22,072 nt of DNA from Pseudomonadota bacterium (GTDB taxonomy: Bacteria; Pseudomonadota; Gammaproteobacteria; Xanthomonadales; Xanthomonadaceae). Numbering within the stretch: position 1 is the first letter of the stretch; the number at the start of each line of letters is the position of its first letter. The position numbers and the translations under genes are program-made. Location of the stretch: positions 1 through 22,072 of the forward strand of contig JAEXRB010000328.1 in assembly GCA_023438325.1 (NCBI GenBank). The letters are read 5' to 3'. Positions 15,053-22,072 of the stretch are shown here, piece after piece. Under the pieces are notes generated by a model. The model had not been told where the DNA came from. It did not search any database and worked only from the letters and a program-made list of their open reading frames with translations.

Positions 15053-18000
15053 ATGATTTTCTCGCGTCCAATCCATCTCCCCACGCTGGCGCTGGCAGGC
15101 AGCCTGCTCTTGGGCGGCGTGCTTGCTCCGTTGCATCAGGCGCATGCGACCTGGCCGCAGAGCGTGCCGAACGGAAACGTCACGCAGACGTTGTCGGCAG
15201 CCAATGGCGACTTGTTCATCGCCGGTCACTTCAGTGGTGAAACCACGCTCGGTGATTTCACCCTCAACGCAGCCGGCCTGCAGGATATTTTCGTTGCAAG
15301 GCTGGATGCGGCCGGGCGCGTGAAGTGGGCCAGCAGCGCTGGCGGCCTGTTGGTCGATACCGTCGATGGCATGACCCTGGATGCTTCCAACAATGTCTAC
15401 ATCGCGGGCTCGTTCTACGGAAAGATCTGGGTGGGTGGCACGCAGATCAACTCGCGCGGCAATCGCGATGGCTACATCGCACGCCTCAATGCGCAGGGTG
15501 CGTGGAGCTGGGCACACGGCATCGGTGGCAGTGGTGCGGATGATGCGGCCGATCTGGTGGTGCTGCCGGGCGACTCCTCCCAGATGCCGCCGATTCCCGA
15601 CTCCCTGATCGTCACCGGCAGTTACGCCAACAGTGCTTTCTTCGGCTCCAATGGCCCGCAACTGGCTCCGCCTGAGACTGGACGCATCTCCGATGTGTTT
15701 CTCGCGAAGCTGACGGTTGATGGCACCGCTTGGAATTGGGCCGTCAGAAGCAGCAATTCGTCCGGCAATGACAAGGGCGTGAAGCTGGCATTGGACAGCC
15801 AGAATCGCCTGCATCTGATCGGGAAGGGCAGTGCACCGCAAGATTTGCTGAACCAGTCCTTCGGGGTAGACAGCAGCTTGAGCAGCTGGAGCATCCAAAG
15901 TGGCGGTGGCGGTGGCGCTGCGCACATTATTAGCAATCAACACGCTAGTCGGCTGCAGATGATCGGCATGACGCAGCAGGGCGTGCCCGGCTTGATCATG
16001 CGCAGCGGCCCGGTCTCACTGACGCACAGCAGTACCTACAACCCCGGCGCGGGGCCGATGCAGTTGGGGTTCCGTTTGTATCGCGGCAAGCCGGATCCAT
16101 ATTCTCAGGCTATATGGGCAATGGGGTTTCTCTTCCCTCCATTTCAGTCAGGAGGTCATATCTATGCTGACGCCAGTGAAAAGCCGGATGGTGGCGAGGA
16201 CCTGGTGTTCGAGTTCCGTGATCAGAGCGGTAATTGGCAGGAGCTGAAGCGCTTTTCCGGCGCAGGTGGCGAAGGTGAATTCTTTAATCTGACGGGTGAC
16301 CATTCGATATGGGTGGATCGCCCTGACCTACAGCATCCAAACCTGAAGTTTCGCCTGCGCATGACCGGAGGCTCCGGATCTGGCGAAACCAACAGCCACG
16401 GCATTTCCTATACGGATTATTTCGATTCCTGGCATATCGCCCATGTTTCGGTACGCCACTATGCCCCGCGCAGCTTCATCCAGCCCGTTACCAACCTGCG
16501 TGCCAGCGGGCCGACATTTGGCAACATCAAGATGCTTTCGGCTGGCGTCGAAGCGAAGGATGTGGCCGTTCAGACATTGAGTGGAGTCACGCGCATCCAC
16601 TTGGTCGGCAGTTACGCCAGTGGGTTTTCCCTCCCGCAGACCAGTTGTGCACTGAGCGGCGGTGGCGGTTTCGTCGCATCCTTGACCTTGTCGGGAGGAG
16701 ACTACAGTTGCGATTGGGTGCGCTACGTCAGCAGCGCCCAGGTCAACACGGTCAGCGTTGCCGGTGACCGGGTCTATGTTGCGGGTGGTTTCAGCGGAAC
16801 TGCACATTTCGCGGCGTCCTCCACTGACATGCCCGCCGAGACACTGATTGGCCATCCGGGTGGGCGCGACGTTTTCGTGGCGGCACTGCAAGAGGCCGGG
16901 GGCGTCTGGCAATGGGCCACCGGCGGCAGTTTGAACGAGGACAATCCGCCCGCCGCCGCTGGCGGCGCCGGGGATGATCGAGCGCTCGCGATCACGGCGG
17001 CGCCCGGCGGGCAGTTGTATGCGGGCGGCAGCTTCCAGGGTGTGGCGTCTTTCGGGCCGGTGGATGTGCTGTCGGCACAGGCCGATGTCGATGGCTTCCT
17101 CATCAAACTCGGGAGTGATGGCCGCTTCTTCCAGCCGGAAACCTGGCCTGTCGGCGTGGCGTTGACGCCGCCGGTAGGGGCCGCGCTGGACAGCAGCTCG
17201 ATGCAGCCTGAGATCTACATGGATGGCGAGCTCATTCGCGAGGCCACCGGCAATGATTACCGCTGGTTCACCTGGGTTTACGAACCAAGCAAGAAAGGCC
17301 GCCTGATTCCGTTGCAGACCACGCCATCGCTGGAAGTGCATTGGCGTGTGCAAGGTGAGCCGCTGGAAAGTTCGGCGCGCCTGGTGACGCAGGGCAAGGC
17401 AGTGTGGCCGACAGAAGCATGCGGTGCGAACGACATCCCCGGCGACAACACGCCAAAGGGGTGCTATCAGGTGCATGTGGTCGGTGCGCCGGTCGAGGCT
17501 GTGCCGAGCACTTACCAGATCTTCGGCGATGTCATCAATCCGTCCAGCGGCTCCAGCGGTGCCACTCTGGACAGCGGCGTGTTCAATGCCACGCGCAGCG
17601 GCCATGCCAGCATCGTCTACGTGCGCGGGCCGTCGGTGGATCAGAACCAATATCCCACCTACGTTGAAGTGGTGCGCTCTTTGCCCTATGCGATGACACC
17701 GGGCTTCCAGGACAACGTGCAGGTGGAGATCGGCAAGAAGATCACCCATGCCGCACACAACGAGGCCAATCGTACTGGTTGGGTAGTGAACGAACTGGCC
17801 TACTACGACGGTTACGGCAGCAATGCGGCCTACAACCGCGCCGCGCGCACCGGCAACATCATCCCGGTGAATCGCAACAGCATCCGACGCACCCAGGATT
17901 TCGGGCGCGAGATGGCGGTGGCGTGGTATCGGCGCAATGCCAAGGGCGTGTACTGGGCCAGTCAGGCGGTGCGCTACCAACCGAACTGGCCGCACAATCC

Positions 18001-21000
18001 GGACCGCATCGTAATCGCCAGCGAGCTGGGCAGCGAGGTGTTCGGGCAGCAGATCTTGAGTGCCTCGCAGTTCCCGCAGGCCCATATCTACGTCCAGAAC
18101 AGCTTCAATGCGCCGGGGTTCAACCCCAACGACGAGCACGCCATGATGGCGCCTTCGGCCACCGGCAGTGGTGTTGATGCGGTGTTTGCATTGCGCTCGG
18201 ATTTCGGTGGCCAGGACGATCAGGCCGCTCCGTCCGATCCTTACGTGCTGCTCAAGTACTTCAACAACGGCTCGCAGGAGTGGAATTACCGCATCTATCG
18301 CGTGTTTGCCACCGGCGCCAGTTACAACCGGTTCCGCTATGCAGGCACGGCGGGCACCACGGTGTCGCCGCCGTATCCCGTGCGTCTGTTGCCCGGATGC
18401 TCGAACACCTTCGTCGCAGGGCAGGCGGCGGGCGAGCCACCGCCGGCGCCGTTCTTCCAGGATCACAAGAACCAGATCTGGGCCAAGTCCGAAGGGACCG
18501 GCACGGTGCATTACTTCTATCCGATGCAGCCAGGTTTCTATCAGGACGACGACAACAACGACGTCAACGATTACGCGATCGGCGATTGCACGCCGTGGCT
18601 TGCGCGTCTGCCCGCGTCCCAGGGCGGTGCCGGAACCACGAATACGCCGATTCCGGTGGAGTACACCATCCAGTGGCCTGAAACCACGCCCTTGTTGATT
18701 GCCGGCGAAACCCTGCTGACGCCCAAGCGCGGCCTGCCCGATATCTACAATCAGGCGGCGGTGGAAATCGTCTATGACGACAACCGCGACAGAATGCCGA
18801 ACGCAGGTCCTGCCGACACGCTCGCGCAGTTGATCGATCCGCTCAGTTCGCGCTGGGTGCGTCTGGCGCAGTTCCCCGAAAGCGTGGCGCGGGAAATGCG
18901 TACCGATGGCTTCTTCGACATCACCGGTTCGTCCGATGGTGTGCTGAAGATGCCGGCATCGCTCGGCGAGCGCATGTACTACGACGGCATGAACCAGCGC
19001 CTAGTGTTCCAGGGCGTGTTCGACGAGACCGGTGCCGGTGATCCGCGCCTGTTGCTCAACGTGCTCAGCAAGCGGGATCGCATCGCGCTGAAGAAGCTCA
19101 ACGGTGGCGACGGCAACGAGGAATCGGGCTCCGAGGTCGATTGCGTTGCCACGGCAGGCTGCAACTGGGATCAGGCCATCGAGGCGCTGTACCGGCTCAC
19201 TCGCAACCCTGCGCGCATCGAGGCGATCTGCCGTGACGCGGCGGTCAACGAGAATCGCGAACGCGTCTGCAATGATCTGGACGAAGACCTGTCGCCGGAC
19301 GAGCTGCTGATCGCCTACGAAGATCCGGCTGGCAACGGCATGTTGCAGCCGCTCTCGGTGGTGGGCAGCGGTGCGGCCTTGACCGCAGGTGCGGCCACCG
19401 GCTCCGGTTACATGACCATCGCCTTCAACAACGACCCTTCGCTCGGCGCGCTGCCGGTGTCGCTGGAAGTGATTCGGGTGGGCTGTCTGGAATCGGATGC
19501 GACCAATCCGCCGATCAATGCGCCCTACCAGGGCCAGATCAACGTGATCTCGCCGGACAACATCTTCGACGAGCAACTGGTGCTGCGCCATGGCGGCGAT
19601 TTCGGTGGCAACCCGGATGCCCTTCAGTTCGAGTGGTATTTCCATCCCGATGCCAACGGCACGCCGCCGATGCCGCTGCCCAGCCCGGAAACCGGGCAGA
19701 TGCACGGCTGGGTGCAGTTCCCGGTAGCCAATCCGAACGGTGCGGTGGAAATCAGCATCGAGGGCGCCAACATCCAGACGTTGTCGGACAATTGGTACCT
19801 GACGCGCTATCGCGGCCTGTCGGCATGTAACAACACGAATAAGTGGAGTCTGTGGGCCGGTCAGCCGGGTGCCACGCCGCTTGCACCGCGTGCGCAATTG
19901 GCCGAAGGCTGGGTCAAGCGTGTGCTGGGCCGGCTCAATCCGTTCGAAGCCCGCGTGCAGGATTTCGGCGAGTCGGAAACCAACAACTACGTCAGCATGC
20001 TGATCCAGCTGGGCGAGCGTTATTCCGGCCCGGTCGCGCTCAACAACGATGCCGACAACCTCAACAGCATGGGCCTGATCGAGGCCTACACCACGGTGAT
20101 GCGTCGTGCGCTGCAATTGTCGGCCGACTCCACGCCGCCGATCGATTACGGCCCGGCCAACGCGGCGGTGTTGCTGGTGGCTTCGCGCCTGGTGGATTTC
20201 TACACCTTGCTCGGCAACGAGGCCTATGCCGATGCGCAGGATCCGACCATCGGCATCGAAACCACCGGTGGCGAATACATGTCGCTGGCGCCTTCCATCT
20301 TCAATTTCCAGAACCAGATCGAATCTCCGCTGGTCGAGGAACTGGTGCTGTTGCGCGGGCGCGACGATGCGCACGGGCCGGTGGCTGCCTCGCCGGTCTA
20401 CAACCGCCTGTTCTGGAACTTCACCACCGGTGATGGCGAAGTGGCGTATGCCATCAGCTACAACATCGCCGATCAGGACGTGAATGGCGTCATCAACGAA
20501 TACGACGCCCGAATCCAGTTTCCGCAGGGCCACGGCGACGCCTGGGGCCATTACCTGACGGCGATGAAGACCTATTACGGCCTGCTCAAGCATCCGTTCT
20601 TCAGCTGGAACCCGCAGTCCGAGGCGGTATTGGTGGCTGGCGTTCCGATCAACGTGGACTTCCTCGACGAGCGCCAGTTCGCCGAAACCGCCGCCGCCAA
20701 GGCCCGGGCCGGTGCGGAGATCGTCGACCTGACCTACCGCACCGCCTACGTGGAAGATCCCGCGGGCCAGTGGCAGGGTTACGACGATACCAATGCAGAA
20801 CGTGCCTGGGGCCTTTCCGAATGGGGCCGTCGCGCCGGCATGGGTGCGTATTTCGACTGGGTGACGGGCAACGCGATCCTGCCGGTGGAAGACGACAATC
20901 CGGCGCACGTCGGCATCCAGCGCATCGAGCGCGACAACATTGCCGACTTGCAGGAAATCCACTCCCACTACGCCGCCATCCAGGGCCAGGTGGACAAGGC

Positions 21001-22072
21001 CGATGCCGGCCTGAATCCGCTCGGTCTGGCCAAGGGCGTGGTGACCTTCGATATCGATCCCACCCAGCTTGATCGGTTCAACAAGACCCAGTTCGAGCAG
21101 GTCTGGGAGCGTGCGATGAAGGCACTCTCCAATGCCGTCACGCTGTGGGACTACGCCAACAAGCTCAACAATCAGCTGCGCCGTTCTCAGGACAGCGCCG
21201 ACGACGTGTGGGATGCCTCGATCGACGAGGAAACTGCCTTCGCCAACCAGTTGATCGAGATCTTCGGTTATCCCTACGCCGATGACATCGGCCCCGGTGG
21301 CACCTATCCGGATGGTTACAACGGCCCGGACATCTACCACTACATGTACATGGACAAGCCGGTACTTTCGGGCACGCCTTTCGATTTCGATGGCGGTTTG
21401 GGCGATGCCCCGGAAGTGCGTCGCATCATGACCAAGACCGGACACTACCGGCCGGCAGCCAATGGCGTGGGCTTCTTCAACTTCACTCCGAGCCAGACCT
21501 TGGGTGGCAATTTGACCAACCTCAATTGCACGGCGGCCAATGTTATGAGCGCGGGTTGTCCGTTGGGCGACAAGCCGGACGAAACCCTTGAGGTCAAATA
21601 CGTGTTGAGCGAGTCCTCGCTCACCGGCTTTGCCTTCATCAAGCCGGAGGAGTGGAGTGGAAAGCGCCGTGCGCCGGGGCGGATCCAGCAAGTTCAGCAG
21701 GAAATGCTGATGGCGCAGATCGCGCTCAAGCAGGCCACGCTGGAATACGACAAGCTGCGGTTGGATGTGGAAGCTGCCACCAACCTGATGCGTGCCACGT
21801 TCGACGTATCGGCCGACAACATCAACATCGCGGTCAATCAGCGCAACGATCTCAAGCGCATGACCATGCAGGTCGAGGTGATGCGCAGCGTTTCCATCGT
21901 GGCACGGCGCGTGGGTGACCAGATCAGCGAGGCAGCCAAGGAAGGCGCCGAGTGCATCCCTGATGACACCATCGCCGGCTTGGCATTCGGCGGCGACCTG
22001 TTCTCCCTGCCCAAGTGCGGCTTGCGATTGGGCGGCTGGATTGCCTCGACCGTGGGCAACAGTGTGGCCGAT
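15053..22072 (+). CDS. Second giant secreted protein, SBBP-like propeller plus long unknown region, 3' end outside the window
   Basis: I translated the frame from ATG 15053 to the last base and found no stop in 2340 codons; the gene continues past the right edge. Residues 1-32 are a signal peptide with a likely AHA cleavage site. Residues about 33-692 hold SBBP-like blades ('NNVYIAGSFYG', 'DGYIARLNAQG', 'WAHGIGGSG', 'DRVYVAGGFSG'). A jelly-roll-like module at about 329-470 interrupts them. Residues about 693-2200 are unrecognised; landmarks are 'GFNPNDEHAMM' (about 1020), 'RMYYDGMNQRL' (about 1307), an EF-hand-like loop (1807-1818), 'GDAWGHYL' (about 1829) and 'LIEIFGYPYADDIGPGG' (about 2067). 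From residue 2204 the sequence turns strongly helical and coiled-coil-like. Secretion is well supported; function is unknown. Similar central landmarks in giant proteins of other phyla are a recollection only. Confidence 0.9.
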   Translation, partial: MIFSRPIHLPTLALAGSLLLGGVLAPLHQAHATWPQSVPNGNVTQTLSAANGDLFIAGHFSGETTLGDFTLNAAGLQDIFVARLDAAGRVKWASSAGGLLVDTVDGMTLDASNNVYIAGSFYGKIWVGGTQINSRGNRDGYIARLNAQGAWSWAHGIGGSGADDAADLVVLPGDSSQMPPIPDSLIVTGSYANSAFFGSNGPQLAPPETGRISDVFLAKLTVDGTAWNWAVRSSNSSGNDKGVKLALDSQNRLHLIGKGSAPQDLLNQSFGVDSSLSSWSIQSGGGGGAAHIISNQHASRLQMIGMTQQGVPGLIMRSGPVSLTHSSTYNPGAGPMQLGFRLYRGKPDPYSQAIWAMGFLFPPFQSGGHIYADASEKPDGGEDLVFEFRDQSGNWQELKRFSGAGGEGEFFNLTGDHSIWVDRPDLQHPNLKFRLRMTGGSGSGETNSHGISYTDYFDSWHIAHVSVRHYAPRSFIQPVTNLRASGPTFGNIKMLSAGVEAKDVAVQTLSGVTRIHLVGSYASGFSLPQTSCALSGGGGFVASLTLSGGDYSCDWVRYVSSAQVNTVSVAGDRVYVAGGFSGTAHFAASSTDMPAETLIGHPGGRDVFVAALQEAGGVWQWATGGSLNEDNPPAAAGGAGDDRALAITAAPGGQLYAGGSFQGVASFGPVDVLSAQADVDGFLIKLGSDGRFFQPETWPVGVALTPPVGAALDSSSMQPEIYMDGELIREATGNDYRWFTWVYEPSKKGRLIPLQTTPSLEVHWRVQGEPLESSARLVTQGKAVWPTEACGANDIPGDNTPKGCYQVHVVGAPVEAVPSTYQIFGDVINPSSGSSGATLDSGVFNATRSGHASIVYVRGPSVDQNQYPTYVEVVRSLPYAMTPGFQDNVQVEIGKKITHAAHNEANRTGWVVNELAYYDGYGSNAAYNRAARTGNIIPVNRNSIRRTQDFGREMAVAWYRRNAKGVYWASQAVRYQPNWPHNPDRIVIASELGSEVFGQQILSASQFPQAHIYVQNSFNAPGFNPNDEHAMMAPSATGSGVDAVFALRSDFGGQDDQAAPSDPYVLLKYFNNGSQEWNYRIYRVFATGASYNRFRYAGTAGTTVSPPYPVRLLPGCSNTFVAGQAAGEPPPAPFFQDHKNQIWAKSEGTGTVHYFYPMQPGFYQDDDNNDVNDYAIGDCTPWLARLPASQGGAGTTNTPIPVEYTIQWPETTPLLIAGETLLTPKRGLPDIYNQAAVEIVYDDNRDRMPNAGPADTLAQLIDPLSSRWVRLAQFPESVAREMRTDGFFDITGSSDGVLKMPASLGERMYYDGMNQRLVFQGVFDETGAGDPRLLLNVLSKRDRIALKKLNGGDGNEESGSEVDCVATAGCNWDQAIEALYRLTRNPARIEAICRDAAVNENRERVCNDLDEDLSPDELLIAYEDPAGNGMLQPLSVVGSGAALTAGAATGSGYMTIAFNNDPSLGALPVSLEVIRVGCLESDATNPPINAPYQGQINVISPDNIFDEQLVLRHGGDFGGNPDALQFEWYFHPDANGTPPMPLPSPETGQMHGWVQFPVANPNGAVEISIEGANIQTLSDNWYLTRYRGLSACNNTNKWSLWAGQPGATPLAPRAQLAEGWVKRVLGRLNPFEARVQDFGESETNNYVSMLIQLGERYSGPVALNNDADNLNSMGLIEAYTTVMRRALQLSADSTPPIDYGPANAAVLLVASRLVDFYTLLGNEAYADAQDPTIGIETTGGEYMSLAPSIFNFQNQIESPLVEELVLLRGRDDAHGPVAASPVYNRLFWNFTTGDGEVAYAISYNIADQDVNGVINEYDARIQFPQGHGDAWGHYLTAMKTYYGLLKHPFFSWNPQSEAVLVAGVPINVDFLDERQFAETAAAKARAGAEIVDLTYRTAYVEDPAGQWQGYDDTNAERAWGLSEWGRRAGMGAYFDWVTGNAILPVEDDNPAHVGIQRIERDNIADLQEIHSHYAAIQGQVDKADAGLNPLGLAKGVVTFDIDPTQLDRFNKTQFEQVWERAMKALSNAVTLWDYANKLNNQLRRSQDSADDVWDASIDEETAFANQLIEIFGYPYADDIGPGGTYPDGYNGPDIYHYMYMDKPVLSGTPFDFDGGLGDAPEVRRIMTKTGHYRPAANGVGFFNFTPSQTLGGNLTNLNCTAANVMSAGCPLGDKPDETLEVKYVLSESSLTGFAFIKPEEWSGKRRAPGRIQQVQQEMLMAQIALKQATLEYDKLRLDVEAATNLMRATFDVSADNINIAVNQRNDLKRMTMQVEVMRSVSIVARRVGDQISEAAKEGAECIPDDTIAGLAFGGDLFSLPKCGLRLGGWIASTVGNSVAD
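15150..17130 (+). repeat. SBBP-like beta-propeller blades, split by an inserted module
   Basis: About seven blades fit the pattern 'D-x-x-x-N-x-Y-x-x-G-x-F-x-G', then 'G-x-x-D-x-F-x-A-x-L', then 'G-x-x-x-W-A'. Four come before about 16036 and three after about 16465. The best copies are at 15370-15540 and 16740-16930. The fourth and fifth blades, which flank the inserted module, are the weakest. One closed seven-bladed propeller is the simplest reading. Confidence 0.65.
16037..16464 (+). other. Jelly-roll-like module inserted in the propeller, lower GC
   Basis: Within the second giant protein, residues about 329-470 do not look like blades. The pattern 'LVFEFRDQSGNWQEL', then 'KFRLRMTGGSGSG', then 'DSWHIAHVSV' resembles the strands of reelin/MAM-type jelly-roll folds, where a 'D-x-W-x-I-D-x-V' strand closes the sheet. 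A hand count gives about 54% GC for 16081-16320, against about 65-73% in sampled flanks. Codons such as ATA, ATT, TTT and AGT are more frequent here. Confidence 0.5.
20471..20506 (+). other. EF-hand-type calcium-binding loop in the second giant protein
   Basis: Residues 1807-1818 read DQDVNGVINEYD, with acidic or amide residues at loop positions 1, 3, 5, 9 and 12, Gly at 6 and Ile at 8. This matches the EF-hand/dockerin loop pattern closely. No second loop is seen next to it. Calcium binding is inferred. Confidence 0.55.
21662..21960 (+). other. Helical, coiled-coil-like segment at the visible end of the second giant protein
   Basis: Residues about 2204-2302 are rich in Gln, Leu, Ala, Glu and Val with near-heptad spacing ('QEMLMAQIALKQATLEYDKL', 'NDLKRMTMQVEVM', 'VGDQISEAAKEG'). 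A Gly-rich hydrophobic segment follows ('GLRLGGWIASTVG'). It contrasts with the beta-rich upstream part. The heptads were judged by eye. Confidence 0.55.

Noticed and set aside
18541..18585. Second calcium loop (DDDNNDVNDYAIGD) in the second giant protein
   Set aside because: Acidic residues are dense, but the spacing does not match an EF-hand loop in any register, unlike the loop at 20471.
1031..21691. Very long antisense open frames, for example 1031-2827, 6749-8632, 10643-12169, 13263-14966, 16328-18511 and 19001-21691 on the minus strand
   Set aside because: They are mirror frames of GC-rich coding sequence with strong codon bias. Their translations are His/Arg/Gly/Ala-rich with no domain pattern, and the opposite strand encodes clear protein families.
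21242..22072. Firm annotation of the second giant gene as a Tc toxin A subunit
   Set aside because: Only the general layout is similar. No diagnostic motif was recognised and the gene is incomplete here.

Overview
The window reads as one strand of a GC-rich bacterial genome. It is filled almost edge to edge by four tightly packed genes on the + strand, all apparently encoding exported proteins. Strong third-position G/C, good Shine-Dalgarno sites, a parvulin-type periplasmic foldase gene and an 'IFRDGFE' tail on the first protein suggest a Gram-negative, probably a gammaproteobacterium of the Xanthomonadales/Lysobacterales type. The taxonomic call rests on remembered tail motifs and is only moderate to weak.

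Region 1 (left edge to 12259) is the 3' part of a giant gene with 4085 visible codons and its start outside the window. The product is a mosaic of about twelve DUF11-type beta-sandwich repeats and five beta-propeller inserts of the YVTN/lactonase-like kind. By eye the inserts hold 14, 7, 7, 7 and 7 blades. Four of the five sit at the same place: the loop between two conserved cysteines of a DUF11 repeat. The fifth sits in another loop of the same fold.

Region 2 (12256-13272) encodes a 338-residue membrane-anchored or secreted parvulin-like peptidyl-prolyl isomerase. Its start overlaps the stop of the giant gene in an ATGA. Region 3 (13281-15038) encodes a 585-residue secreted protein of unknown function with a conserved-looking C-terminal block. 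Region 4 (15053 to right edge) is a second giant gene, open for 2340 codons and cut by the window end. It has a signal peptide and an SBBP-like beta-propeller interrupted by a jelly-roll-like module of lower GC. A very long unrecognised region follows, containing a near-perfect EF-hand-type loop. It ends in a coiled-coil-like helical stretch.

The spacing (4 bp overlap, 8 bp gap, 14 bp gap) leaves no room for internal terminators or promoters and argues for one operon with coupled translation. A reasonable inference is that two giant surface or secreted proteins are made together with a dedicated periplasmic folding factor and a smaller exported partner. No tRNA, rRNA, CRISPR array, insertion sequence or attachment site was seen. 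There is no gene-free stretch longer than 14 bases.
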